From positions 608,001 through 672,000 of the forward strand of contig NZ_CP113941.1 of the NCBI RefSeq assembly GCF_029392675.1: a stretch of DNA of 64,000 nucleotides, read 5' to 3'. Of this stretch, positions 18,428 through 27,275 are shown piece by piece; position 1 is the first letter of the stretch, and the number at the start of each line of letters is the position of its first letter. The notes below the pieces were generated by a model that was given only the letters and a program-made list of their open reading frames with translations, had not been told where the DNA came from and searched no databases. Made by a program: the position numbers and the translations under genes. Origin of the DNA: Lactobacillus sp. ESL0684. Lineage in GTDB: Bacteria > Bacillota > Bacilli > Lactobacillales > Lactobacillaceae.

Positions 18428-18540
18428 TTAACTTAGTTGAGAACAAGAAGAAGCTCCCGCTTCTCGCCTAAGTTAAATTGACCTCTAGGCTAATCGATAT
18501 TTTCTGTTGATTAAGAGCGGGTTCAAGTACCCGCTCTTTT
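18428..18540 (+). promoter_or_regulatory. Leader attenuator of infC-rpmI-rplT (L20-leader type)
   Basis: TTAACTTAG (18428-18436) pairs perfectly with CTAAGTTAA (18468-18476), enclosing a small hairpin AGAAG/CTTCT. A terminator AAGAGCGGGT/ACCCGCTCTT (18513-18538) with TTTT follows. CCCGCT at 18456-18461 can instead pair with AGCGGG at 18516-18521, which would break the terminator. This layout fits autoregulation by ribosomal protein L20 as known in Bacillus; the L20 link is inferred from position, not shown. Confidence 0.78.
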
Positions 18541-18570
18541 CTTGTCCTCAAATTATCACGGAGGTGAAGA

Positions 18571-19101
18571 ATTATACCAAGGAGTTTAATTTTAAACGAC
18601 CAGATTCGTTCTCGCGAAGTTCGTTTAATTAATGCAGATGGTCAACAAGTTGGTGTTGTAACTAAGACTGAAGCCTTGCGGCAAGCAAGTAGTGCAAACC
18701 TAGATTTAGTGCTAATTTCGCCTAATGCTAAGCCACCAGTTGCCAGAATCATGGACTACGGCAAGTATCGCTTTGAGCAACAAAAGAAGCTCAAAGAGTC
18801 ACGCAAAAAGTCTAAGACAGTTAGCGTCAAAGAAATCCGTTTAAGTCCAACCATTGAAGGTAACGATTTTAACACCAAGTTAAAACATGCGCAGAAGTTT
18901 CTGACTAAAGAAGGAGCCAAAGTTCGTGTTTCGATTCGGTTCAGAGGTCGTGCAATCACTCATAAAGAATTAGGACGTGAAGTACTAGAAAAGATGGCTG
19001 AAGCCACTTCGGATATTGCTACTGTGATTAGTAGACCGAAGATGGAAGGACGTTCCATGTTTTTAATACTTGCTCCTAAGAGTGATAAAAATAAAAATTA
19101 A
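18571..19101 (+). CDS. infC: Translation initiation factor IF-3, non-AUG start
   Basis: A 176-residue IF-3: N-terminal domain with [15 protein letters not shown] and C-terminal domain with [16 protein letters not shown]. There is no ATG in frame before residue 36. GGAGGTGA (18560-18567) precedes ATT at 18571 and ATA at 18574, and an in-frame TGA at 18565 blocks any earlier start, so initiation must be at ATT (preferred) or ATA. Rare start codons on infC are a known device by which IF-3 limits its own synthesis. First gene of the L35/L20 operon. Confidence 0.95.
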   Translation: MIPRSLILNDQIRSREVRLINADGQQVGVVTKTEALRQASSANLDLVLISPNAKPPVARIMDYGKYRFEQQKKLKESRKKSKTVSVKEIRLSPTIEGNDFNTKLKHAQKFLTKEGAKVRVSIRFRGRAITHKELGREVLEKMAEATSDIATVISRPKMEGRSMFLILAPKSDKNKN

Positions 19102-19121
19102 TTAATTTGGAGGAATAGAAA

Positions 19122-19322
19122 ATGCCTAAAATGAAAACCCACCGCGCTTCTGCTAAGCGTTTTAAAAAGACTGCTACTGGTGAATTAAAACGTCATCACG
19201 CATTTACTGGTCACCGTTTCCACGGCAAGACTAAGAAACAACGTCGTCATTTGAGAAAGGCTGCATTAGTTTCACGCAGCGACTTGAAACGCATCAAACA
19301 GATGGTTTCTCAAATGCGCTAA
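19122..19322 (+). CDS. rpmI: 50S ribosomal protein L35
   Basis: A 66-residue, very basic protein starting [20 protein letters not shown], the standard L35 sequence. GGAGGA lies before the ATG. Lies between infC and rplT as in nearly all Firmicutes. Confidence 0.98.
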   Translation: MPKMKTHRASAKRFKKTATGELKRHHAFTGHRFHGKTKKQRRHLRKAALVSRSDLKRIKQMVSQMR

Positions 19323-19365
19323 TTATCAAATAAACAAGACTAACGATATTTAGGAGGAATTTTAG

Positions 19366-19722
19366 ATGCCAAGAGTTAAAGGTGGAACAGTCACACGTAA
19401 ACGTCGTAAGAAGGTTATGAAGCTTGCCAAGGGTTACCGTGGCGCAAAGCACATGCAATTTAAGGCTGCAAGTACTCAGTTATTTGCTTCATACAGATAT
19501 GCTTTCCGTGACCGTAGAAAGCGCAAGAGCGAATTCAGAAAGTTATGGATTGCCAGAATCAATGCTGCAGCCAGACAAAATGATATTTCATATTCTAAGT
19601 TAATGCACGGCTTGAAATTAGCTGGTGTTGACATTAACCGTAAGATGTTAGCTGATATTGCTTATAGCGATTCAGAAACCTTCGCTCAATTAGCTGAAAC
19701 TGCTAAGAAAGCTTTAAATTAA
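19366..19722 (+). CDS. rplT: 50S ribosomal protein L20
   Basis: A 118-residue protein starting [20 protein letters not shown], full length for L20. It is an early 23S rRNA-binding assembly protein and the probable autoregulator of the leader at 18428-18540. AGGAGGA precedes the ATG. Confidence 0.98.
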   Translation: MPRVKGGTVTRKRRKKVMKLAKGYRGAKHMQFKAASTQLFASYRYAFRDRRKRKSEFRKLWIARINAAARQNDISYSKLMHGLKLAGVDINRKMLADIAYSDSETFAQLAETAKKALN

Positions 19723-19727
19723 TTTAA

Positions 19728-19753
19728 AATGGCGCTTATGGCGCCATTTTTTT
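19728..19753 (+). terminator. Terminator of infC-rpmI-rplT
   Basis: AATGGCGC/GCGCCATT perfect 8-bp stem with a 5-base loop, running into seven T. Confidence 0.9.
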
Positions 19754-19822
19754 ATGTCAAAATTTAGCACTTTAGCTTTATTTTTTGATATATTAGACAT
19801 AAGTAAATGAAGGGAATGTTAA

Positions 19823-20347
19823 ATGATATTTAGGCCGCGCTATACAATTGATACAATTTATCATTTAGATACTGCCACATTAAAAAAATTAGGGATTAAA
19901 GCTGTATTTTCAGATTTGGATAATACCTTGCTAGCTTGGAATAAGTTTGAAACAGCTAAAGAAATGTCTCATTTAAATAGTCGTCTTGCTAAAGCAGGAA
20001 TTACATTAGTGGTGATTTCCAATAACAATGCTCAACGAGTTGCTAAAGTGCTGGACCCATATCAGATCGATTTTGTAGCAAAATCAAAAAAGCCACTGCC
20101 GTTTGCGATTACTAAAAAACGGCAATCAATGGGTTTAAGTCAAAAGCAAGTAATGATGATTGGCGACCAATTAATTACTGATATTCAAGCAGGCAACTTA
20201 GCAGGTGTGGAATCAGTTTTGGTGAAACCTTTGGTTCAGACTGACAAGTGGAATACGCGAATTAATCGCTTTTTGGAAAAAATTATTTTTTTCTTTTTAG
20301 GCTTAACACACCAAGTAACTTTTAAGGAGACTTTAAAAAATGGATGA
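19823..20347 (+). CDS. yqeG: HAD-family phosphatase YqeG
   Basis: A 174-residue HAD IIIA phosphatase with motif I FSDLDNTLLAW, motif II VISNNN and MIGDQLITDIQAGNLAG. Substrate unknown. It overlaps yqeH by 8 bp and starts the conserved yqeG-to-rsfS ribosome-assembly and NAD cluster. Confidence 0.9.
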   Translation: MIFRPRYTIDTIYHLDTATLKKLGIKAVFSDLDNTLLAWNKFETAKEMSHLNSRLAKAGITLVVISNNNAQRVAKVLDPYQIDFVAKSKKPLPFAITKKRQSMGLSQKQVMMIGDQLITDIQAGNLAGVESVLVKPLVQTDKWNTRINRFLEKIIFFFLGLTHQVTFKETLKNG

Positions 20348-21449
20348 TGAAATTATTTGTATCGGCTGTGGAGCGAGTCTGCAATCGCAGCAACCTGATG
20401 AAGCGGGGTATTTACCTGCTTCGCGATTGGCAAAGGTAGTAGAAGATGAGGATAATGATGTTTATTGCCAACGTTGTTTTCGCTTGCGACATTATAATGA
20501 AATCATGCCGGTTAAAATTGATAACGATGATTTTTTAGCTTTGCTTAATTCGTTAGCAAGTAAAAAGGCGTTAATTGTCAATGTCGTAGATTTATTTGAC
20601 TTCACCAATTCACTTTTGTCATCGTTAAAACGATTTGTTGGTGATAATGATTTCATTTTAGTGGGTAACAAGTTTGACTTGTTTCCACAAAATTCTAGAC
20701 AAAGTCGCATTAAAGATTGGATGCGTCAAGAAGCAAATCGGGTTGGTTTGTTTCCGAAGAAAATCTTTTTGGTTAGTGCGTCCAAAAAGAAAAATTTGGA
20801 TCAATTAATTGCTTATTTAGATCAAAAATCTCATGCAGAAGATATTTACTTTGTGGGAACAACTAACGTTGGTAAATCAACCTTGCTTAATGCTATTATT
20901 GATCAAATGGGTGATATCAAGGATTTAATTACTACTTCACGTTTTCCCGGGACAACTCTTGATCGAATTGAAATTCCACTGGAAAATGGCCATTTGCTAG
21001 TAGATACTCCAGGAATTATGACTGAAAATCAATTAGCCACACACCTAAATGGTAAGGATTTAGCAGTTGTGTCTCCCCAAAAGTCGCTGAAGCCAGCAAC
21101 TTACCAACTTAAGCCTGGCAATACCCTATTTTTAGGGGGATTAGGACGGTTAGATTACTTAAAGGGTGAGCCGATTAGTATGACAGTTTATGCAGCACGT
21201 AATCTTTATGTTCATCGTACCAAAACGGCTAATGCAGATGAGTTTTATCAAAAGCATGTGGGTGAGCTGTTAAGCCCTCCATCTGCTAAAGAAGAGTTGC
21301 CGGATTTGGTAGGTCAAGAAATCCATACGACTTATAAGAGTGACTTACTGTTTGGTGGGATTGGCTTTGTCACAGTACCTACTGATTGCCTAGTTAAAAT
21401 TTATACACCTGGTAAAATTGGTTTAGGACTTAGACATGCTTTAATATAA
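20340..21449 (+). CDS. yqeH: Ribosome biogenesis GTPase YqeH
   Basis: A 369-residue circularly permuted GTPase needed for 30S assembly. N-terminal zinc finger CIGCGASL and YCQRCFRLRHY; then G4 GNKFD precedes G1 TTNVGKSTLLN and G3 DTPG, the permuted order diagnostic of the family. The following gene is nadD after 10 bp; the YhbY (yqeI) gene found between them in Bacillus is missing here. Confidence 0.96.
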   Translation: MDDEIICIGCGASLQSQQPDEAGYLPASRLAKVVEDEDNDVYCQRCFRLRHYNEIMPVKIDNDDFLALLNSLASKKALIVNVVDLFDFTNSLLSSLKRFVGDNDFILVGNKFDLFPQNSRQSRIKDWMRQEANRVGLFPKKIFLVSASKKKNLDQLIAYLDQKSHAEDIYFVGTTNVGKSTLLNAIIDQMGDIKDLITTSRFPGTTLDRIEIPLENGHLLVDTPGIMTENQLATHLNGKDLAVVSPQKSLKPATYQLKPGNTLFLGGLGRLDYLKGEPISMTVYAARNLYVHRTKTANADEFYQKHVGELLSPPSAKEELPDLVGQEIHTTYKSDLLFGGIGFVTVPTDCLVKIYTPGKIGLGLRHALI

Positions 21450-21459
21450 AGGCGGAAGA

Positions 21460-22104
21460 ATGACTTATACAAAAAGTATTGCACATGAACCAACAGTTTT
21501 GGTTGAAGAAGAAAAGATTGATCAAGCAAAAGGACGTCAAATTGGAATTTTTGGTGGGACCTTTAATCCGGTTCACCTTGGGCATTTGCTAGTAGCTCAG
21601 CAAGTGCTAACTAAATTGCATTTAGATGAAGTCTGGCTGATACCTACTAATTTGCCCCCTTTAAAGGCAGTTCCGAGCGTGACAGCTCAAGATCGTGCGC
21701 ACATGCTTAAATTAGCAACTAAAGATAATCCTAAGTTTCAGGTTAAGTTGTTTGAGTTATTTCGCGGTGGCGTTTCTTACACTATTGATACTTTGAATTA
21801 CTTGAGTGAGCAATCTCCCGAAAATCACTACTATTTAATTATGGGCAGTGATCAAGTTAGTCAATTCGATCATTGGAAACAACCTGCTAAGTTGGCCCAA
21901 AAAGCTACTTTGGTCGGTGTTAAGCGACCAGGATATGATTATCCGCAAAAAGCGGAATTGCCGATGATTTGGGTTGATGTCCCATTAGTTGATATTAGTT
22001 CAACGATGATTAGACAGACTCTTGCTATGGGTGGCTCAATCAGATATTTGGTACCTGAGTCTGTTCGTGAATATATCGAAGAAAAGGGGCTGTATAATGA
22101 GTGA
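21460..22104 (+). CDS. nadD: Nicotinate-nucleotide adenylyltransferase
   Basis: A 214-residue NAD biosynthesis enzyme with nucleotide-binding GIFGGTFNPVHLGHL and the C-terminal ISSTMIRQ motif. About 26 residues precede the conserved start (MTYTKSIAHEPTVLVEE...), longer than in Bacillus. GGCGGAAG lies before the ATG at 21460 and no better in-frame start is seen. Overlaps yqeK by 8 bp. Confidence 0.94.
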   Translation: MTYTKSIAHEPTVLVEEEKIDQAKGRQIGIFGGTFNPVHLGHLLVAQQVLTKLHLDEVWLIPTNLPPLKAVPSVTAQDRAHMLKLATKDNPKFQVKLFELFRGGVSYTIDTLNYLSEQSPENHYYLIMGSDQVSQFDHWKQPAKLAQKATLVGVKRPGYDYPQKAELPMIWVDVPLVDISSTMIRQTLAMGGSIRYLVPESVREYIEEKGLYNE

Positions 22105-22696
22105 GCTATTCTTTAAGCAAACATATTCACCCTTAACGAGTGAGCAATTGGTGTCGCAAGTAAAACGGAATATGGATGAGGAGCGCTTTAATCATTGTGT
22201 GCGTGTCAGTCAAACGGCAAGGGAATTGGCTAAATTAAATCATTATGATGAAAATAAAGCTGCCGTTGCTGGGTTAGTTCACGATTATGCTAAGCAAGTT
22301 CCCGTGTTGCAATATCAAACAGTGATTAAAACACAAAATTTTGATCCAGATTTATTAAATTGGAATCGTGCTATCTGGCATGGAATTGTAGGAACTTATT
22401 TTATTGAGCGCGACTTAAAGATTACGGATCCTGAGATTTTGACTGCAGTGAAGCGCCACACCACAGGTGACGTGCAAATGACGACTTTAGATAAGATCGT
22501 TTTTATGGCAGATTATATTGAACCAGGTAGGCATTTTGCTGGCGTGGAACAGGCTCGAGAAGTAACATATCAAAATCTAGATAACGGAGTTGGCTATCAA
22601 TTAGCCCATACTCTTACTTTTTTAATTGAAAATAGAAATAAAATTTATCCCCGCACTTTTAAGGCATATAATGTGTGGAGCGTCAAAAAAGATTAA
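22097..22696 (+). CDS. yqeK: HD-domain Ap4A hydrolase YqeK
   Basis: A 199-residue HD phosphohydrolase: H in FNHCVRVSQTAR, HD pair in AGLVHDYAK, and further metal ligands in WHGIVGTYF and KRHTTGD. Homologues hydrolyse diadenosine tetraphosphate symmetrically. The ATG at 22097 (overlapping the nadD stop) is preferred over an in-frame ATG at 22022 that lies deep inside nadD. Confidence 0.92.
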   Translation: MSELFFKQTYSPLTSEQLVSQVKRNMDEERFNHCVRVSQTARELAKLNHYDENKAAVAGLVHDYAKQVPVLQYQTVIKTQNFDPDLLNWNRAIWHGIVGTYFIERDLKITDPEILTAVKRHTTGDVQMTTLDKIVFMADYIEPGRHFAGVEQAREVTYQNLDNGVGYQLAHTLTFLIENRNKIYPRTFKAYNVWSVKKD

Positions 22697-22706
22697 GGAG
22701 AAAATC

Positions 22707-23054
22707 TTGGAAAGCAAAGAAGTTTTAGCTTTTGCATTAAAAGCAATTTCGGATCGTCATGGTGAAGATACTCAGGCTTACGATATGCAAGGATACAGTA
22801 TTTTAGCAGATTATTACGTGGTGACTAGTGCAAGTTCTAATCGCCAGCTACATGCGATTGCCAATGCCATTATTGACGAAGCTCATCAGGCAAATTATTC
22901 AGATTATCGAATTGAAGGTTCAAGTGAGTCTAATTGGCTACTAATTGACTTAGGAGATGTAGTCGTCAATGTTTTTACTAATGAAGCACGAGAATTTTAC
23001 AATGTAGAAAAATTGTGGGGCGATGGTAAAAGACTAGCCCTAAAGGAAGACTAA
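22707..23054 (+). CDS. rsfS: Ribosomal silencing factor RsfS
   Basis: A 115-residue protein that binds L14 and blocks subunit joining during starvation. It reads MESKEVLAFALKAISDRHGE, then ILADYYVVTSASSNRQLHAI. The start is TTG at 22707, 6 bases after AAGGAG; the open frame reaches back to 22626 but into yqeK. The YqeM methyltransferase that follows in Bacillus is absent. Confidence 0.95.
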   Translation: MESKEVLAFALKAISDRHGEDTQAYDMQGYSILADYYVVTSASSNRQLHAIANAIIDEAHQANYSDYRIEGSSESNWLLIDLGDVVVNVFTNEAREFYNVEKLWGDGKRLALKED

Positions 23055-23060
23055 ATTGTT

Positions 23061-24215
23061 ATGGCTGTAGTAGGAATCATTGCAGAATATAATCCATTTC
23101 ACAGTGGGCATGAATTCTTGATGAATCAAGCTCGACTGGTAGCTGGTAACGACAATCCAATCATTGTATTAATGTCAGGCAATTATGTCCAACGCGGTGA
23201 AATGGCGATTATGGATAAGTGGGCAAGAGCGCAAGCTGCATTGGCAGCAGGTGCTGATTTAGTATTAGAGTTGCCATTTTCTACTTCTGTTCAGCCAGCT
23301 GATCTGTTTGCTTTAGGTAGTATTGCCCAGTTAGAAAAGCTAGGTGTCAATGACCTAGTTTTTGGTGTTGAAGATGCTACGCTTAACTTTGCGTATTTAG
23401 GTAGTAAAATAGCTGAAATTCCACCTAGTCATATGGAATTTAGTGATTATAGTCAAACATATTCCACTCAGTATAATCAGATGGTTGCTCGTGAAATTGG
23501 TCATGAAGTCAATGAGCCTAATGCCATTTTAGGATTAGCATATGCTGTAGCCAATCATAATTTAGGAGCGCCGCTCGATTTGCAGCCAGTTAATCGAATT
23601 GGTGCTGGGCATGACGATATCTTGGCAACCAATGGTGTAGTGCAAAGCGCCAGTGCGATTAGGAATTTGATTTTACATCAGGGAGTCAGTGAAGAATTAG
23701 CTAATTGGCTGCCTAAAGCTGAAATTAAGAACTTAATGCAGCAAACTACTTTTCCTAATTGGAATATCTTATTTCCATTTTTAAAGTATCGTCTTGAGTC
23801 TTCTTCGATTGAAGAATTGCAGCAAATTTATCAAATGAGTGAAGGCTTAGAATACAAGATGAAACATGAAATTCATCGAGCACAGAATTTTACTGAGTTC
23901 TTGCGTTTGATCAAGTCTAAGCGTTATACTTATTCACGTTTGCGTAGATTATGTCTTTACACCTTGCTAAATGTAAGCCAAACAGATATGATTGCTAGTT
24001 TCAATCATGAAGCCTTGTTATTACTAGGCTACAGCAAGCTTGGTCAACGTTATTTGAAACGAATTAGAAAAGCTACGACAGCTGATATTGTTTCTAAAGT
24101 TGATCAAAGAAATACTAAGCAAGGTTCAATGAATTTACAATTGCGTGTTGACCGTTTGTTTGAACAAATTATGCAGGTTGACCAGGACTTCGGTCACCGG
24201 CCTTTGGAGGGGTAA
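23061..24215 (+). CDS. tmcAL: tRNA(Met) cytidine acetate ligase TmcAL
   Basis: A 384-residue enzyme (formerly YlbM) acetylating C34 of elongator tRNA-Met using acetate and ATP. The N-terminus [17 protein letters not shown] holds the nucleotidyltransferase HxxH-type motif (FHSGH), followed by [17 protein letters not shown]. The start lies 6 bp after rsfS and the gene is followed by yceD after one base. Confidence 0.92.
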   Translation: MAVVGIIAEYNPFHSGHEFLMNQARLVAGNDNPIIVLMSGNYVQRGEMAIMDKWARAQAALAAGADLVLELPFSTSVQPADLFALGSIAQLEKLGVNDLVFGVEDATLNFAYLGSKIAEIPPSHMEFSDYSQTYSTQYNQMVAREIGHEVNEPNAILGLAYAVANHNLGAPLDLQPVNRIGAGHDDILATNGVVQSASAIRNLILHQGVSEELANWLPKAEIKNLMQQTTFPNWNILFPFLKYRLESSSIEELQQIYQMSEGLEYKMKHEIHRAQNFTEFLRLIKSKRYTYSRLRRLCLYTLLNVSQTDMIASFNHEALLLLGYSKLGQRYLKRIRKATTADIVSKVDQRNTKQGSMNLQLRVDRLFEQIMQVDQDFGHRPLEG

Positions 24216-24216
24216 A

Positions 24217-24783
24217 ATGTTTGTGATTAATTTTTCTCAGATAAAGAATAGTACAGAACCTTTAACACATATTGAGCATGATCTTGAAGTGCGACCAGAA
24301 TTTTTGGAACGGAGTAAAAAGCTGCTCTATCAAGCTAAAAAGGTTCATGTGAGTGGAGATTTATTTTATAATGAACCATATGTAAGCGGTGATTTTCACG
24401 TTCAAGCTGACCTAATTGTGCCATCTAGTCGTAGTTTAGACGCAGTAGCATATCATGAAGATTTTCACTTTAATGAGGATTATACAGAAGCTGAAGTTGC
24501 TCAAGATAAATCAGAAGAAACGGCAGCTGTAGTTAAAGTAGTAGATGATTTGATTGATTTGCAGACGGCAATTGAAGATAATTTGTTGTTGCATATTCCA
24601 ATTACTATTTTAACTCCTGAAGAAGAGGAGCAAGACATTTATCCTGCTGGGAATGGGTGGTCGGTTATTTCAGAAACGGAATACAATGAACAAAAACAGC
24701 AACCAGCTAATTCAGCATTTGCTAACTTGAAAGAGTTGCTTGAGCAAAAGCAAGGCTTAGATCAAGATAAACCGAGCAAATAA
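24217..24783 (+). CDS. yceD: YceD family (DUF177) protein
   Basis: A 188-residue acidic protein linked in other bacteria to 23S rRNA accumulation. The N-terminal FVINFSQIKNSTEP and mid-segment VSGDFHVQADLIVPSSRSLD, with later DLIDLQTAIEDNLLLHIPI, are the family signature. The ATG at 24217 follows GGAGGGG. In many Firmicutes rpmF (L32) follows directly; here no rpmF is present before the next operon. Confidence 0.88.
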   Translation: MFVINFSQIKNSTEPLTHIEHDLEVRPEFLERSKKLLYQAKKVHVSGDLFYNEPYVSGDFHVQADLIVPSSRSLDAVAYHEDFHFNEDYTEAEVAQDKSEETAAVVKVVDDLIDLQTAIEDNLLLHIPITILTPEEEEQDIYPAGNGWSVISETEYNEQKQQPANSAFANLKELLEQKQGLDQDKPSK

Positions 24784-24914
24784 AAATGAAACTGATAAAC
24801 GAGCAGCTTTTTTAATCTTGTTTTAAAGGCATTTTTAAAGTATGCTTAAGCTATAATTTCCTTAAAAATTGTCTGGTATCGACGTAAATTTTAAATATGA
24901 AAAGGATGAGTAAA

Positions 24915-25628
24915 ATGGCAAAAATTTTAATTATTGAAGACGAAAAAAACTTGGCTCGTTTTGTCGAGCTGGAATTAAAACATGAAAAATATGAGACTGT
25001 TGTGGAAACTAATGGCCGTAAGGGATTAGAATCAGCTTTAAATGAGGATTTTGATGCTATCTTATTAGACTTAATGCTGCCAGATTTAAATGGTTTAGAG
25101 ATTGCCCGTCGAGTACGCCAAGTTAAGACCACGCCAATTATTATGATGACTGCCCGTGATTCTGTAATTGATCGGGTTTCAGGACTAGATCATGGTGCTG
25201 ATGACTATATTGTTAAGCCGTTTGCGATTGAAGAATTATTAGCAAGACTGCGTGCAGTGTTACGTCGAGTTAAGATTGAGAAAAAGGCTTCAGACAATAC
25301 TGTAGAAAAGAAAGTCATCAAGTTTAAGGATATGACGATTGAAACTGCTAACCGCATTGTACGTCGCAGTGACGGTAAGACAGTCGATCTAACTAAACGT
25401 GAGTACAACTTATTAATTACATTGATCAAAAATAAGAATAATGTGGTTAGTCGTGACCAATTACTTGCTAAGATTTGGGGCCCAGGTTCTAATATTGAAA
25501 CTAATGTGGTTGAAGTTTATGTGCGTTATTTACGTAATAAAATTGATGTCCCAGGTCAACCATCCTATATCAAGACCGTGCGCGGTACTGGATATATGGT
25601 AAGAGATGAAGACGATGAGAAGAACTAA
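24915..25628 (+). CDS. OmpR-type response regulator (LisR/CsrR-like)
   Basis: A 237-residue regulator: receiver domain (1-120) with the acidic pair in EDEKN, the phospho-acceptor Asp in AILLDLMLPDLNG and Lys in VKPFAIEELLARLR; then a C-terminal winged helix with TKREYNLLITL and NVVEVYVRYLRNKID. The start at 24915 has GGATGAG just upstream; ATGs at 24897 and 24906 are alternatives. A TATAAT at 24852-24857 may be the -10 box. Overlaps the kinase gene. Confidence 0.9.
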   Translation: MAKILIIEDEKNLARFVELELKHEKYETVVETNGRKGLESALNEDFDAILLDLMLPDLNGLEIARRVRQVKTTPIIMMTARDSVIDRVSGLDHGADDYIVKPFAIEELLARLRAVLRRVKIEKKASDNTVEKKVIKFKDMTIETANRIVRRSDGKTVDLTKREYNLLITLIKNKNNVVSRDQLLAKIWGPGSNIETNVVEVYVRYLRNKIDVPGQPSYIKTVRGTGYMVRDEDDEKN

Positions 25629-27186
25629 AGATAAGAATCAAAATAAAAAAGAGACCAAACATTCATCGCTAGTAATACGTTGGGTTAGTATCGTGGCTTT
25701 GACGATCATGGTCTCTTTTGTTGTATTTTCCGTAGTAATTTATTCTTTTGTAGGCAGACAATCAATTGCCCAGCAAAAAGTGACTTCTAATGGTATGGTG
25801 GTTAAGCTAAATGATAGTTTAAGTCCAATTTCGAAAGAATTACAAATTGCCAATGTTGTACCAGCACTAACTCCATCAGCTAGAAAGATTATGCAAGGTG
25901 ATCCTGCGATCAATCGTGATGACCATAAGAGCAATGCCTTTAACGATGATTTATTGGCTTCTTTAACTAATCCTGACTTAAATGTGGTTGTTTATAATCT
26001 AGAAAAAGAAGACGTATTTGACAATGGCAATGGTAATAGCCTACCACCATTTAAAAAGTTTAAGAATGATTACCATATGGAACAGGTTCATCGCGGACAT
26101 CGCCAAGAATTATTAACTTATCAAAAGGTACGATCTATTCGCACGGGTAAAGTAACTGGCTATATTGTGGTTGCGAACAAAATGTCTTATTATAATGGCC
26201 TAATGAAAAATTTGCTCAAGTGGATGGTGCGGATTTCACTGATTGCAATTATTTTCTTTACCTTTGTAGCCTTTTTAGTTGTGTATGATATTGTAAAACC
26301 AATTAAAGAAATCTCTAAAGTGGCAAGAGAAGTTAATGATGATCCTAATAGTACTGCGCGTATTAAAGATTTTCATCGTCATGATGAATTAGAGGAATTG
26401 GCAGTTTCGTTTAATCAAATGCTTGATCGGATGCAACGCTATATTGAACAGCAAAAAGAATTTGTTGGCGATGTTTCGCATGAGCTGCGTACTCCGGTTG
26501 CCGTAATCGAAGGCCATTTAAATATGTTGGAGCGTTGGGGTAAGGAAGATCCTGAAATTCTATCTGAATCGATCAATGCCTCACTGCAAGAAGCTAAACG
26601 CATGCAGCACTTGATCCAGGAAATGTTAGACTTAACTCGGGCAGAACAGATTAATGTGCACTATCCAAATGAGATTACGACGGTATCTGAAGTTTTGCAA
26701 CGGGTAGTTGGAGATATGGCAATGGTTCATCAAGACTTCAAAATTAGCCTTGATATGGACGACTTGCCTCAAGATACAGAAATTCAAATTTATCAGGGGC
26801 ATTTAGAACAAATTTTAGTCATTTTGATCGATAATGGCATTAAATATTCAACGGATCGAAAGCAAATGAATGTTTCGGCTGGCCTTTCGCAAGATGACGT
26901 TCAAATTGTTGTGCAGGATTTTGGTGAGGGAATTTCCAAGACTGAACAAAGTAAAATCTTTAATCGCTTTTATCGTGTGGATAAGGCACGTACTCGAGAA
27001 AAAGGTGGTAATGGCTTAGGGTTATCAATTGCCCAAAAGCTAGTTACCAGTTATCATGGCCAAATCAGTGTTGATTCTGTTGAAGGACAAGGTAGTCAAT
27101 TTAAAATGATTTTTCCAGCTTTGAGTAAGCAGCAAGCAGTTGTTTTGCGTAAGCGAGCACAGGCTGAAAAATCCAAGCAAGCATAA
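25606..27186 (+). CDS. Sensor histidine kinase (LisK/CsrS-like)
   Basis: About 526 residues with two membrane helices (about 26-52 and 200-225) flanking an extracellular sensor of about 150 residues, then HAMP, HisKA (GDVSHELRTPVAVIEGHLNM, followed by a WGKEDPE segment) and HATPase (DNGIKY, GEGISK, GGNGLGLSIAQKL). The HisKA context is that of the LisRK/CsrRS/ArlRS type, which governs envelope stress and surface properties in Gram-positives. The signal is unknown. Start is ATG 25606 or 25615, both inside the regulator gene. Confidence 0.9.
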   Translation: MKTMRRTKDKNQNKKETKHSSLVIRWVSIVALTIMVSFVVFSVVIYSFVGRQSIAQQKVTSNGMVVKLNDSLSPISKELQIANVVPALTPSARKIMQGDPAINRDDHKSNAFNDDLLASLTNPDLNVVVYNLEKEDVFDNGNGNSLPPFKKFKNDYHMEQVHRGHRQELLTYQKVRSIRTGKVTGYIVVANKMSYYNGLMKNLLKWMVRISLIAIIFFTFVAFLVVYDIVKPIKEISKVAREVNDDPNSTARIKDFHRHDELEELAVSFNQMLDRMQRYIEQQKEFVGDVSHELRTPVAVIEGHLNMLERWGKEDPEILSESINASLQEAKRMQHLIQEMLDLTRAEQINVHYPNEITTVSEVLQRVVGDMAMVHQDFKISLDMDDLPQDTEIQIYQGHLEQILVILIDNGIKYSTDRKQMNVSAGLSQDDVQIVVQDFGEGISKTEQSKIFNRFYRVDKARTREKGGNGLGLSIAQKLVTSYHGQISVDSVEGQGSQFKMIFPALSKQQAVVLRKRAQAEKSKQA

Positions 27187-27209
27187 TTGAAAAATGTTTA
27201 TCCAAAAAA

Positions 27210-27254
27210 CTCCGTTATTCCTGCAATAAAATTCAAGAATAACGGAGCTTTTTT
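27210..27254. terminator. Terminator between kinase and NmrA-like gene
   Basis: CTCCGTTATTC/GAATAACGGAG perfect 11-bp stem with T run on the plus strand and A run before it, so it can act in both directions for the convergent genes. Confidence 0.9.
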
Positions 27255-27275
27255 GTGTGTCTAACTAATATTAGA

